A stretch of DNA of 64,000 nucleotides from Saksenaea vasiformis B4078 (lineage: Eukaryota > Mucoromycota > Mucoromycetes > Mucorales > Saksenaeaceae): positions 62,001-126,000 of the forward strand of contig JNDT01002242.1 of assembly GCA_000697055.1 (NCBI GenBank). The letters run 5' to 3'. Positions 23,103 through 36,120 of this stretch are shown here, in pieces (position 1 is the first letter of the stretch; every line of letters begins with the position of its first letter). The position numbers were made by a program, and so were the translations under genes. Below the pieces are notes generated by a model that had not been told where the DNA came from, did no database searches, and saw only the letters and a list, made by a program, of their open reading frames with translations.

Positions 23103-26100
23103 GAAACGCAACAATCAATCAAACAATCCTCTCCCCCCCGCGCCTTCCCTTCTCCCTTCCTCACCATGCTCCCTTGTTCCGCATCTTCACACATCTTTTT
23201 TTCTTTCATCTCTTGTATTCTTATGTTTTAATGGACAACGCTTTTTCGCGCTATCATTTTATTCATTTCATCTTTACCAACCAAAAGAAAAAAAAAAGGA
23301 AAAAGATACGTACTTGTAGATCTTTTTTCTTTCTTCTTTCTCCAAAGAAACCAAGGATGACATCCTGTTTTTTTTTTCCCCATTGCTATGTCATGTACAT
23401 AAACCAAGTACCATGGAACTTCTCCCGAAAAAAAAAGAGGCATTTTTTTAGTGGTCAAGAAAATAGGTTGTACAATTATGCTCCAATGATCTGATGCAAC
23501 CTTCTTTTTAAGGGGATGATTAAGGTTGTCAGGCCATGAACGTTTTCCTGGAACTCAGCTCATACGTTTGTTAAATTACGAGCATTAGACAGGCACAAGT
23601 TTTTCCAAATGGACATGCAAGGAAACTGCAACGCCCCCAAAAAAAGTGGATCAAAAATCGTTTACTCTCCAAATCTACATACTCTGTATCTTCTTCTTCA
23701 ACCCTTGAAATGGCATTGATCCTGTATAATTAGATCGACCTAGAGAGGGGATTGCGGTGTGCCAATAAAGAAGAAACCCTGAAAGAAAGAAAGAAGCATG
23801 CATGTTTCAAGAAGAGAATTCCTTCTATGTCATACTAACAGTAACGGTGTCGTTTTTTTTTTACAAGAGCAGCCGTGGCTCCTCTTTTGCATAAAATACT
23901 GACGTCTGCGATGAGTTGAGGCCCCAGCTGATAAACCAAAACTATCAGAGGCATTTGTGAGAGCTTCCATGCCAAAAAAAAAAAAAGGTGTCAAACTAAC
24001 GGTTGTTACACAGGGTTATTGTTATGGTAATACGACAAAAAGGCAAGTTAAGTGTTCTTTACGTTTATGAATAAAATGTCTCATCCCTCTACCCTGCCAG
24101 ACAATGATTTATCTCAACCCAGAGGGTCTCAGACAGAACTAACCGTTTTTCATTCCTTCCTTCTAGACCTTCGTTCTTTTGGTGTTGTGGCACGTCGCGC
24201 CATTCTTCTGCAAGAGAGACACTTTCTTACTCCATTTTTCTTTTTTCTTTTTTTTTTTTTAAAAAAATGGATGCTCTTCCGCATAACGCTAATGTACGTC
24301 TTATTATACATTATTCATCCTGCCACATTTTATAGTGACACCAAAAAATGAACACACTGGGCCCATCACTCGCTATTTCATCATATTGTTGCAAAAATTG
24401 CTTTTCCAACTTTTCTTAGGATGAGTTCTTGGGCCATTCTCGTTGATGACTCGGGATCTCGCCTCAGTACCGAGTTTCCATTTCTCGTTGGTTCAATTCA
24501 TGCAACCCTCTTCTTAATGCAACCATTTTTTTTTGTTTTTCCCTTGTGACTCTTAGTCAACTTGGGCTTTGGAAGCTACGTTGGATAATTGCGAAACGCA
24601 AGTTTCTGCCTGCTTCATTTAATAAATCGTGGAACGCCTTCCTTCGAAAAATGCAAAAGTTGTGTGATTTTTGAGTAGTGTTGAAAATTACATGTGGGAA
24701 CCCATAAAAAAACCTCGAGTGTTTTTGCTCAACTACTCGTCTATTTGTTTCCTGTCGAATTACGAACGCCGACAGGTTTAGACTGGTTTGCCACTCACTG
24801 TAGCTGTGTGTACGCTTCAATTGGTCTGTCTGTAGCTAGGCAGCTAACCCTCTTTCTCTTTCTCTCTATGCAGACAGAACAGGATGCGCTTACTGAAACT
24901 AGCCTTTTGGATCATGAAGTTTGTGATAAGTAAGGGTTACATCTGGAGTGAGGTACCATGGAACGTTTGAAGGCGACCTAAGGCCATCATCAAAGACTAA
25001 GGCGCAGACAACATTACAATGCCCACTTCTCAGCCCCACTACTATACTCCGTTAACCTCTCGCTATCTCATCAGTTAGTATCTCCGATCTTGGCACGCTC
25101 GTTTCGGGGATACAGAAGTTGTTGTTCTTCTGATGAAACTGTTTATCCTCCTTCTCCCGAAGAGACAGAAATTCTTTTGTCCCAATTAAGCTTCCTATGT
25201 AGTGCATGAAAATGGAACAATAGGATATTATTTATGACATGGGGAAATGCAGCAGCATTTCCAAGAAAGGCAACCACTTGACGTGGCGACTGCATAGACC
25301 TTGCTAACGAATGCGCGCACCATAAAGAAAAAATGAAGGACCTATCATTTTTTACATGTCGGAGCAAAGTTTCCTTCGTATTTCTGCAAGCGGTGCATCA
25401 ATTTCCGAGCGACATACGTACTCGAAATCGGTTACGATGAGCGGAGGAGTTATCTCCGTTGCTATAGGTTGCCCTTATTTTTTTTTTCTTCTCTCGTGTT
25501 CATTCCTCTGAACGCAATTCGTTCGCGTTCCGTCAGCATCAAAGCCAAAAAGCTTGACTACATTGAAAATAACACCAACACTGTTAGTTTACTCCGCGTG
25601 TCCGTGCTGACCGCCCAAAATTGAATTGAATGATCCTTTGTGGTCCGTCCTCTCTTTCTGAATCCAATGCGAAAACCTCGCGCCGCAAGAAATGATGACT
25701 GAATTATCTTCACATCTTAGGAAATATCCTGTACAGCAACGGAGTGATCGATAGGACTCAATTGATATGTCTTCCATACCCTTCGTCCTGTTTTAGCGTC
25801 TATGTCTTTTCTCTTTTTTCTTTTTTTCTTTCCGGAAACACGTGAGTATAAATTAGATAAGGTTTGAATTAATTTCATATTATTTACTGACGTGTCTTTT
25901 ACCGCCACGAGCCCTAAGCGGTTACTTGCACAAGGGGATGGTTGTTTCCAAGCTGTCCCTATTCTTCCCTTGAGCCCGTTTGAAAAGAAAGATGGTACCG
26001 AAGCCCTTGCTTCTCTCACATATATAGAATGAGCCATCATTACTCTTCCTACCTATCTATGGTGTTCCTAGTGTTGCGGTAAAGCATGGCTCTTTTTTTC
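23103..26100. other. Intergenic, 3 kb downstream of KIN1
   Basis: KIN1 3' UTR, then AT-rich sequence with many homopolymer runs. Open frames (24052-24351 +, 24557-24820 -, 25717-26040 -) are short and show no domain. Bases 23380-23575 are the parental copy of a duplicated segment (see the relic at 26107-26562). Confidence 0.5.
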
Positions 26101-26106
26101 TCATGA

Positions 26107-26562
26107 ATGAAAAGATGGATGATCCATAGCCGCCGCGCTTATTCGGAGGCAACCATTTACTTTGAAATGCCAATACGATTATCCAGAAGGGATACGTTTT
26201 TTTTTCTACGCAGACGGATAGATAACGGACAACGGCATCAACGGCAACCCTTTCCCGAATTCAACCGTTTCCGGCACCCCCACATGGCATGCATGCCAGC
26301 CAGCCAGCTTTCTTACTAAAGAAATATTCTATACTTTGAGGAATACACTTGAATCGATCCTTGGCAATTAGACATTATCTTGCGCGGCTGTGTTGTGTAT
26401 ACATAGTTTAGTGTCATGGTAACTCGAAATAGACATTTTTGGTGGACCAAGGGAGTATGTTGTACAGATTATGGCTTTATGATCTAATGCGACCTTCTTT
26501 TTAAGGGGATGGTTAAGGTTGTCAGGCCATTCATGTTTTCGGGAACTCAGCTCATTTCCTAG
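26107..26562 (+). pseudogene. Decayed duplicate of the KIN1 KA1-coding end plus 3' flank
   Basis: Bases about 26107-26260 align collinearly with the KA1-coding part of KIN1 at about 22715-22850. Shared strings include TTTGAAATGC and GATTATCCAG, and the conceptual reading keeps FTLKC.YDYP before hitting a stop. Bases about 26391-26562 align with the KIN1 3' flank at 23385-23572, sharing ACCTTCTTTTTAAGGGGATG and GTTAAGGTTGTCAGGCCAT. The offset is about 3,404 bp in the coding part and 2,993 bp in the flank, so the copy has lost roughly 410 bp. Same orientation as KIN1. It has in-frame stops and no surrounding open frame: a dead fragment. Confidence 0.75.
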
Positions 26563-26988
26563 CTTAATGACAAACAAAGAAATGGTCCCTCGGCGTCACG
26601 TAGCAAAAAAAAAAAATGAAAAAGAAGGTTTTATAGTATACAAAGTTTTTTCTTGTAAAAGAAATGAATTATTAAAGATTTATTGCATTTTTTTGGGAAG
26701 TAAAAAAGAAAAGAAAAAAAAAAGACTTATTATGTATTTTTTTAAGTGAAGAAAGTAAAGTTTTCTAACGGGAAGGGGAAAAAGAGAAAAATTTGTCTAT
26801 GTGTCAGGAACAAAGAGGAAGAATAAAATAAAAATAATAAAAAGTCTATCATAGGATGTACACAAGGAAAGAGAAGAAAGGAAAGGAAAGAAAACTATTT
26901 TCTTTTGTTTTTCATGCTTTTCCATAAGGCATAGCAAAAAATAAATAAACACAAAGAAGTGGGAAAGGAACGGAAGTAGCTTTTTTTT

Positions 26989-29681
26989 TTAGACGTGGAT
27001 GGGAGTTGAGAGAGAAAGGCGGCGAACGGAAGAGGAAGCGGAGGCGGCGGAGCAACTTGAGTTTGCAGATGCTACACTTGATCGTCTCCGCGAAAGACGT
27101 TGTTCATCTTTTACCGGGAGGGCCGTTGTTGTTGAAGCGGTTGTGGAGGAGGACGAGGAAGATGGTGGAGGAATAATAGGTGAACGGACACGTTCATGGT
27201 CAAATAATTCAATGTCTTCTCCACCAAAGGTGAAATGTTCGACTAAAAATTCTTCCAAAGATGAACTACTGTCGGAGCACTGTTCACAAATCGTCTTTGC
27301 AGGTGTTTCATGTTGGCATGGTGGACGGGAACGTGGTGAGATCGGGGTGGAGAAGGATGTTGGTCGGGAATAGAACTTGATCGAGTCGAACGAATGACCT
27401 CGGAAAGTGGATGATAGTGGCGAATTGGGGTATTGATGGTTGGGTAACATCAATCGTCGTGGCAACCTACCAAGGACATGGGTTGATCCTATGGCCTGAC
27501 CCTGAACAATACGGAGAAATTGTTGTTCATCGAAATACTTCAGAGCCGCCCATGCCGGATTCAAAAATGAAAATTTTTTCTTCAAAAGACCGAGTTTTTC
27601 TGCGAAAAAAAAAAAAAAGAAAAGTCAGTAAGAATAAGCTTTCTTTTTTGATGATGATGATATAGTCTAACTTACGTTTACCGATACCACCATGGGACAT
27701 CATACCATGGAGTGGTTTGTCTGGGGCAGGTAATGTTCCCTTGGTTCCTTGTTTCAGCGGTGCCTTTCCTTTCACCAACCGGCAAATATTGCGTGCGATA
27801 CAAACACCGGAAATGGTGGCGGCGTAGCCTGTTTTTTCCTCAACAACATTTGTCACATCTCCACCAGCAAAAATATGTTGGTACTTGAAATGGTCGACTT
27901 GCAATGTTTGTTTTACACGAATACGCCCCCAGTGATCCAAAGAACTTTCAAGAGGTACCTGGTTGGTACATGACATGAACAGATCACTATTTGGACGTGT
28001 GCCCGTCGCCATGAATACTTTGTCGTAGCCGCTGTAGACCCGACCACTGGAGCCCAGATAGGAGTTGTTTTCTGCGGAATCAAAATCGATAATACGCTCG
28101 TTACACACAACTTCGACGCCAAGCTCCGTAAGGTAGTGGTTGGCTTTCGTTTGTTGGCGTTCGTCGCTACGGTTGACAACATTGGGGTGGGATTCGATCA
28201 AAGTGACGTGTTTATGCGGGTAAGGGCCTGAGAACGTATGTTGTGTAATTTCGGAGGCCAATTCACATCCCACAAGGCCTCCCCCTAATTATGCAACAGT
28301 AAGGTATAGGATGAATAAAAAAAAATTCCTCTTTTTCTTTTCTTGCTTACCAATGATCAGCACGCGGCGTGCTTTTTTTAGCTCTTCATGAACCTCCTCA
28401 AGTCCGGAGAGTCGGTAAAGAGAGGACACATCGGTGGATTTGAGTTGACTGGAGTAAGAGCTTCCAGTGGCGACAACCAAGTAATCAAATTCAATCTAAG
28501 TCATGGGGGCGGTTAATGATGTTGTCCATATTTTTTTAGTGACAGGGTCCGTGAGTGCAACACACGCGTGTTTTGTCCCACACGTGCTCCTTGCTTGTAT
28601 CACGAAGAAACTTTACCTTTTCGTCATTGACGGTGACGGAAGTAGCGTCATCGCCGATATCATCCACATACCCTATGATGACTTTTCCATTTCGAACATA
28701 GGCGTCGTGACGGACACGAAGTGAACTAGACTGTTCGGGGTTGACAAGTTTCTTAACGATGCCTGGCGTATATTCAAAGGAATCTATTTTATGCCAACAG
28801 CATGATTTTTTTTCTTTAATTCATCGGAATTCTACTCGAGATCAGTTACCTTTTGTATCGATCAATGTGACATGGAAGAGCGGCATGGGATCTAGAATAG
28901 AGGCCACAGTAAAGCCCTTCAGAATATGGTATAAGTGCACGATTCATTTTTTTTAAAGATTGTTTAGCAAAACTTACGGTAAACCCGCCGCCGATTATGA
29001 CGACACGTTTTTGCATTTTCTGGGGTTTGTTAATAGCACTAAAAAAATAATGATAAGTTTAGAGAATCGCATGATAAACCTTAGGTTATAGTGTAACCTA
29101 CTCGATCGGAAGATCCTTGGTTTGGGTGAACTCCGTTAACTTGGTTTTCTAAAAAGAGCAAAATCAATTGTTTAAGCCCTTAATATCTATCCTATGAAAC
29201 ATACGAGCATTTCCAAAACTTGGGCTTCAGTATCTTTTAGAATGGCGACAGCTTCTGCTCTGCTCAGAATAGCCCATTGTAATGATTGAATTTCATGTCG
29301 AACTTGATCTTGTGTTGTCACATTTAATTCCAGGGGAGCACCGTTGGCAATGAACGTTTTGTATATTCTTTTATATAAAAAAAAAGTAAGTTAAACATGA
29401 TCAAGCTATCAAACTTTGTTTTAATTTTACCTGTGAAGCATACTCTCTAGGTTTTTTGGATCATTTTCGTGTCGTATTTGGCTCATCGCTTCAATAAAAA
29501 GTAGATTTTCATGGGACCAAGAATCTCTCAAGAAAGATTCAAAGGCGCGTAATAATTTGGGACAAGTCAGCACATGATGCAAAGAATATTGTCGTTCAGA
29601 TGCATTGCTGTTAAGTGAAATTAACGAAGGTTGTGGTGATAGTAATCGCGATGGTGTATGTGATCGTTGTATGACAGGCAT
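26989..29681 (-). CDS. RGS domain fused to FSP1/AIFM2-like NAD(P)H-FAD oxidoreductase
   Basis: Nine exons with agreeing phases and canonical ends (29681-29431, 29367-29205, 29148-29102, 29038-28978, 28916-28850, 28783-28617, 28495-28351, 28284-27676, 27599-26989) give 706 aa. Residues about 30-145 form an RGS domain (FESFLRDSWSHENLLFIEA ... IYKTFIANGAPLELN); RGS domains accelerate GTP hydrolysis by G-alpha subunits. From about residue 166 follows a pyridine nucleotide-disulphide oxidoreductase of the AIFM2/FSP1 or AMID type. It has FAD motif RVVIIGGGFTGFTVASIL, VVATGSSY, NAD(P)-binding VLIIGGGLVGCELASEI, and second FAD motif HIFAGGDVT. FSP1 relatives reduce quinones at lipid droplets or membranes. 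A Ser-rich tail of about 150 residues ends the protein. Single-gene status rests on frame continuity; a separate start at MQKRVVIIGG cannot be excluded. Confidence 0.85.
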
Positions 29682-30089
29682 AATTTACGAAGGAAAGGAT
29701 AATAAGAGAATGAGGAGAAGGAGGAGGAAAACAAAACCAAAAAAAAAAAAAGAAGAACAAGATATACTCTCACTTATTTGAATACGTAACAAACAAAGTG
29801 GAGATTGAACTTCATTTCATTTGAGTGGCGTGTTAACCAGAACGAAAAAGTAAACTACTTACCTACTCAAATTCTAAATCGCATGATTTCCTCCCATCCA
29901 ATCGGAACTCACGCCCCGCACGTTGATACATACTTGATCTGTGTTACCAACCTCTTTACCAGTTGTTCTCTCCACTCTAGTTTTTATTCGGGGACAGATT
30001 TGTATTATCTAATGTATCTTTTTTTGGCAGTTTTGTTTCGCTGTACTTTCTTTTCTTTTTTCGTGTCTTATTTTTTTTATATCGCCGGT

Positions 30090-31718
30090 TTACCACACTG
30101 GCCGGGAATCATGTTTAGCCATATCAATAATTCGCCATCCTCCCGTCACCGGATTCTGGAGGTCTTCCATTTCCTTAGTCAAAACACACGCATACGTCAC
30201 TTGTTCAATATGATCCTAAAAAATAATTCACCATGTGAGATTTCCATGAATTATTAAGCTAAACAACTCAGATTAATCAACTTACTTCTTTTCCATAGAC
30301 GATTTCCCGCGACTTTGCATTTCTAAATAGAATAATCTCCTGCGTGCGGAATGATAAGACGAAAACCGGAATGTCGTTATCCAAAATCTTGGCGGTAACC
30401 AACTACAATGGCCACGTTGTTAAAACTCCTGTTTTTTTTTATTATTTAGATCGCCGATACTTTACCTCCACATCGCGAAGATCCTGAATCCGGCAATCAC
30501 TCACAAGGCCCTGCTGTACTTGTGCTTGGATAAGAGCCGTCAACACGTTATACGTCTAGCCACGCGAAAAACCATCAGTCATTTTTTTTTCCTTTTTTTC
30601 TATCCGCAGAATACTCACCGCTTCGGAGCACCATAATTTTAAAGTCTCTACATCACCCTTGAGGTAAGCTTCCATCACTTCCGGTACAATATAACGCCGA
30701 GCTTCTGTCATGAATTTGTCCATGTTGAAAGTTGGGTCAATTGCTTGGAAAGCACGGATAGCTTGGGCCTGATCGGATTCCTCAAAAATAGATCCTAACA
30801 GATGCCATTGGTTACATATTATTATTTTTTCGGGCTTTCTGTAACTTCATGCTTACCAAATGTCTCGGAGACACGGTCGGTGAATGCACGGGTATACGAT
30901 ACAAAGAGGTTGTCCGATTCTTCATAACTTTTTCGTGCCCGGAAAATACCTTGCATGACGGGGTTATCTTCCTTGAATTTGTTCCAGCTCTCTTTCCATT
31001 TGGAATCCTTATGCAGAACCATATTGGCACCAGCCTCTGGATCTTCTGTCACCACCTTTCTGGCCCCTGGACCTGATGCACTGGCGTTCTGCGCCTCTTC
31101 TCGCAATTTTCGTCTCGTCTCCTTGTCTACAAACCCTGTGTATCGACCGCTCTCATCCTTAACAACTGTTTGGAATGATTCCGAAATCTTTCCGACAACT
31201 GGACTCTTTCGAAGCGGATCTGTTGTCTTGTGGATATTCTCTGCAGCTTTTTTGATCGTCTCTGACGACTGTTTGGCAAACTCCGTCTCACTGGCCTTTT
31301 TGAATGACTCATTGAAAGTCTCGCCCACCTTGCTTGCTGTCTGCGAAATCTTCTCCGAGGCTTGCTTAATTCGCTCTGTGTGGGCCGATTGTTGAACCTA
31401 CACAAGACGGATCGATGAGTTCCCCCCCCCCAAAACATAACCTTGTATAACAAAGTAACTCTTTTTTTTTTTTTTTACCTTTGCCTTTTCGTACATTTCC
31501 TTGGCTTTCTTCAACGCTTCACTGTCGGAAAGCTTGGTGGATTCATCCTGCAACGATTTCACACCCTGTTGAAGCTCCTCATTTCGCTTCCACTGTTCCT
31601 TGATGCTGTCCACAAACGCTTTGAACGGCGAACTGTACTGGCGAACACCCCGAGGTGCCACAGGAGAAACAATACGCACTCGTGAGGTGGTCGACAAAAG
31701 CGTTCTGTACGCAGACAT
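30090..31718 (-). CDS. TIM44: Mitochondrial import inner membrane translocase subunit Tim44
   Basis: Peripheral matrix-side component of the TIM23 presequence translocase; it anchors mtHsp70 to the channel to drive protein import. Six exons (31718-31479, 31397-30857, 30794-30619, 30555-30466, 30402-30286, 30215-30090), phases agreeing, give 429 aa, near the family length. The N-terminus is a presequence (MSAYRTLLSTTSRVRIVS). A charged coiled-coil region follows (FKAFVDSIKEQWKRNEELQQ), then the linker, then the membrane-binding C-terminal domain starting at about DPTFNMDKFMTEARRYIVPE and ending in GGWRIIDMAKHDSRPVW. The start at 31718 is the first ATG and begins the presequence. It lies 408 bp upstream of the RGS-fusion start, same strand. 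Confidence 0.95.
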
Positions 31719-32828
31719 GTTTTTTTTTGCTTCGAACCAGGGAGGGTGAGAAAAATGAACAAAAGACTTGTCCTTCGTCACGGGAAGCCGACGAAGTGGC
31801 TTGTTTCTGTAAGACTTTTGATATCTGGCCAATCACAGTAGAAAACCGGTGCCACTTTCCATATTTGGGTTCCAGGGACCCTTAATCATTGGTTGTCACC
31901 TACTGTATTTTTGCTGGAATCATTACCAAAAGAAAAAAAAAGTATACAATCTTGGGAAGCTTCATCGCTTAAAGCTGTAGATAAGTGAAGGGTTTTTCAG
32001 TAGCCATCAATCAGCCCACTCCCGGCATGGGGCATGAAGTCTAGTCCTAAGTGCGCTGAGATTCAACTTTTAAGGTTTTTTTGGAAGCGGCGGAGAACCA
32101 GGAATCATCTTTAAGTAATGAGGGTGTGTGGATTGGCAAATAATAATAATACTCATATGATATTTCCAGGATACTTATTCATGAACAGATGTTTTTGAAA
32201 GGAATAATAGTATGAACCAATCAATGCATAATGCGGCGTTGTATAGTACAGAATGGATTAGATCTCTTTGGAGTAACGCGCTCATCTGGCGTACCATGAA
32301 AGTGCGCGAATTGGTGGGGGAGGTGCATCCCCTTTTTTTTTTCTCTCTCTTCTCCATCTTCGGACCCAAGCAAACCTTAGGAACCGGGATCAATTGATTA
32401 CTTGGGACATATTGAACATTCAACCGGAAATATATGGTCTATCTGAATTCGAAAACCTCATCTAAAACTGAGTGCGAATTTCGTGCCAAAATTGTCAAAT
32501 CATCCTGACGAGCACAGTAGCGCGAAAACAATGGTGGAAACGCTTAGGTTAAAAAAAAACGCCAACTTCTCAAACTGGAAGTAAAGCACAACAGGTCTCG
32601 TTCAACATGAAACATGAAGGGATCAAACGTTTTGTGCAAATTGAGTGGACGAAAACATCGATATAATAATGTGTTCTTCTTTTATTTTGTTGTTCATCCA
32701 ATCATGGACCTGTGCAAGAGTGTTCACCATCATTCACACCTTGAATTCGTCCGACTTTCGAATGGTCCAGTCCCTTACATAATTTTTTTTAATCAAACCT
32801 TCCAGCGATGGTAATAACCTCGTTTTAA

Positions 32829-33149
32829 TTAGCAGGTTACTAGCAGGTTGCTAGCAGAAGACCCAGCAGAAGACCCGTCCCTTGTGGGCCATTTTACGAT
32901 AGCTGAGATCACGACAACGGAGTTTGGTCGCAATAAAGATATTCCGGGAATGACCCGCGTTGCAGTAATATCTGTTCCTGCAATGGTTACCGTGAGATAA
33001 TAGACCTTGGTTGTTGGCCATAAATCTATTTCTACAGAAGGTTCTTGACGAATATCCACGTAAGCTTTCTTCAAAAATGTATATCCTGACTTTCTTGAAA
33101 GAGGTTTTTCAAAAACCTTTCCTAAAAGTTCCGCAACAAATTTGAACAT
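32829..33149 (-). CDS. Doubtful small open frame, unknown
   Basis: 106 codons from an ATG at 33149, beginning MFKFVAELLGKVFEKPLSRK. The middle is beta-strand-like (KVYYLTVTIAG). The last codons come from short tandem DNA duplications (AGCAGGTTACT and AGCAGAAGACCC units at about 32830-32877), giving a Ser/Gly/Ala run. No homolog recognised, and no splice signals that extend it convincingly. It could be an exon fragment or chance. Confidence 0.25.
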   Translation of the reverse strand: MFKFVAELLGKVFEKPLSRKSGYTFLKKAYVDIRQEPSVEIDLWPTTKVYYLTVTIAGTDITATRVIPGISLLRPNSVVVISAIVKWPTRDGSSAGSSASNLLVTC

Positions 33150-35534
33150 CTAATAATATCGACTACCCGCGGTGAGAACATCTGGAAACATATTCCGCTA
33201 AGCAGTGCCCCTGTAGTGTCGGAGTGCAAAAGCGAACCTGCCTAATTGACTGGGGTGGTCAGTTGGTATGGCGATCAACTCATTTTTTGGGTAAAATAAG
33301 TGACGATCGTGCCCTGATCCCGTTCCACAATAGAGAAGAACATGACTCACAGATCAATTGGTGGCTCGTGGTACAAAGCAACTGAATCATCAGAGATTTT
33401 AGTAAAGCATGTTTTCTTCAAGAATTTGTAACATGTATTAACATGATTCGTGGCCAACCACGGACGAATCAAATCCGTTCACTTTTTATTTTTACGACCA
33501 AGACTTCTAACCACAGACGTGTACATGGATAATTTGGTTTGCCATGCTATAGAATTTATACCCTTCATTTCCATTCATATAGTTTGTAAGATCAGAAGAT
33601 GAAATTGCGTTAGACATTGTAAATGTGGAAAACTAAGCCATCATATGTTGCGGTGATCTTCGGAGCTACACGTATTTGATCTCATTCCGCGGAAACCCTC
33701 GTTACCATTTGCCTTAGAATATCAATCGATCAAGCAGAAGCTGAGCTGCGTAGAAATCCAGGTTGACAGATGGTCAGATAGGCACCACAAGTGGATCATT
33801 CAGTCAATCAAGATAGACTAGAGCAACGGATATCGTAGCATTTTCCTAGATCCACGATGGATGACTCGCAATTTGTGAAGCAATGGTCGTAGCAACCACA
33901 GTTCTATTTACTGGTAAAAGACATATTTATCAACAAGAAACTGAGACAACGATTGGTGCTATTAGAAGTCTCAGCTCAACTATTACCTATGCCAAACAGT
34001 CGTAGCTAGACATGCGAATTTCGATTTCAGGTAAAATGTTGGAGATTCTGTGACACGATATGTACCAAAGCGACATTGGCTGCTACGCTTTCCCGTAATA
34101 TAAACTGATTCTGGAGGCAAACGTCATGAGGGCATGATCAACGCGGCCTCATCATCATGCACGCCTCTGATCTGAATGAATTGGCACAGAATGCGATGGT
34201 TGGACGTGTTCGCAACAGATCAAGGCAGGTGCTACCACCTCCAGCCTCTCTTCCTGGGAATTCGGGCGATAGCACAGATGGTGGCAATAAGGCAAGCCAC
34301 AAGTAGAATAGCAAAGATAGGTGTGAATCGCGACCTGGATATTTGAACTTGAGATAGAAGAGGGCACCGCTAGGCACTACTTAATGCAGCCTTGAGGATG
34401 CGGGGATTGGTTGAACATTTCCATCCTCTTTGTTTTCCAAATTCGGTAGATGCAGACTCTTGGAACGTTTTGTGCCTCCTTCTTATTCATGATGGCCTTC
34501 TCATTCGCAAGGTTCTTTGTGCAGCTTCCTTCTTTTGTCACTTTTTTCCATCTTTTCGCTGTTTAGTTCCTCGGAATATACGGATTTTTTCATGTGTCTC
34601 ACGTTATTAGGTGTTGCTCCGCAGTATTGTACCAACGTATCTCCGTTTCTTTCTATGAAAGCGCTCGTTCACTTGGAAAGAAAAGAGATGCCATTCTTGG
34701 ATTCAGTTACAAAGTGGGAGAGCGAGGTTTCGTTTTCGCAGCCTGTTTAGGATGAATGCCGAAACGAGTTGTGGTGAGTTGCATTCCATCGACCGTCGTT
34801 GATCCAATAAAGGCTCTATCAAAAGGTAGATATTACCGCTTGTGCAACCATCGCTTCTTCGTTCATTCTTGACAAAGCCATTTGACATAGTGTCATAAAT
34901 CCCTCGTGGACTTTCTATGTACTGGCCAATAAAACGGATGATAGAACCATTACCCGCCTTCGTTCATGAAGAGAATTGCAAGTGTTTGTGTATAAGGACG
35001 ATTGCACCGAACAGTTTCAAATAGTAGTCGGTAGAGCCTGCTGAGTTAGTTTATTCGTATCTGTCCATATATTTACATTAATTACATGGTTAATAGAAAT
35101 GCATAGCATCTTCTCGATATATTTGTAATACGTAAATGTAGCAAGTCATCATAGTACATACGGTAAGAGACAAATCTAACGCTGCAGCTCAAAGTTTTAA
35201 GTTATAAACATCAAACATAAGAAGAAAAATTATGCCTTGTCAACACGAGAGAATGGATTATTCAAAATTGGAATCACATAGTGTCAAGTAAAAAACATGA
35301 TCTCCGCCATATTCGATCCTAATTGTATGGAGAAGGATTCCCCACGCCAGAAATGTATATCGGCTTTTGCGAAGGATTTTGCGCTGGTAAATATCTATAT
35401 TTAGCAGCTGTTACCACCAAACTAATTGTCAATGCAAATTGCTGCGCAAAGATCAATAGTAAGCTTTGACGCTTGCATAGATCAAGGAAGACTTGTTGTT
35501 GCTTATTGAATGATTTTCACGCTAATGTAATAGA

Positions 35535-35715
35535 TCCTCTCCCCGTGGAGATCCAAGCCTGCCCCAATGAAGAATTGCATACACAGTCATTAAACGCAAA
35601 AGTCGACGGCAGATTCGTACTCTACTTACATTGATTTGGTCCCTCGATGACACAAAGTTCACATAGAGTAACGTGGAAATACGTCCATGGTCAGTAAATG
35701 GATGTCAGTTATTTA
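35535..35715 (+). repeat. Diverged dispersed repeat, copy 1
   Basis: Resembles 63810-63995 in the same orientation. Shared strings in order: GTGGAGA, AGTCGACGG, ACTTACA, TTTGGTC, GACACA, ATAGAGTA, GTCAGTAAA/GTTAGTAAA and GGATGTCA. No coding potential seen; probably the remnant of a transposable element. Confidence 0.5.
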
Positions 35716-36120
35716 TAGAGAGATGAGGATACTCGAGAGCCTCTTTAACACTTGCTCAAGAATGGTTTGTGAGCACTGAAACCTATGTGCAGAAACTGTC
35801 AAGTGAGCTATGAAGCACTGGGTGGGGGTTGTTTCCTTCGTAAATCAGGCGATTTTGTAAACATAGTCCGACATCAGTCCAGCGTCCTGGAACTGAATAG
35901 ATCTATCTCCCACTGATAGCATTCATTTGAACATTACAAAGCCTTCTTGCTTTGTAGTTTAGAAAGACAATTTTTGCGCAGAAATCTGGACGCTGGCCTA
36001 GTATTTTTTCGCACTGCTCGAAAGGTCCAAGCGATATAGGAAGTACAAAATTTATTTATTTTAATGAGCTAAGCATACATGATTTAAGTTACAATGGAAA
36101 AAGGTTATCAGCCTGATAAT

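Larger units (their letters stand above)
31719..36120. other. Intergenic AT-rich island, 4.4 kb
   Basis: Apart from the weak open frame at 32829-33149, no coding region can be supported. A minus-strand stretch around 34220-34340 could encode a hydrophobic helix (RFTPIFAILLVACLIATICA), but its frame closes upstream without an obvious splice site. Bases about 35535-35715 resemble 63810-63995 (a dispersed repeat). Probably degraded repeat-derived sequence. Confidence 0.45.

Noticed and set aside
29427..29681. Separate stand-alone RGS gene
   Set aside because: The reading frame runs through three canonical introns into the oxidoreductase without a stop; I therefore prefer one gene, though a second internal start remains possible.
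29805..30257. 150-codon plus-strand open frame
   Set aside because: Overlaps the last TIM44 exon in antisense and is mostly Phe/Tyr/Leu from T-rich sequence.
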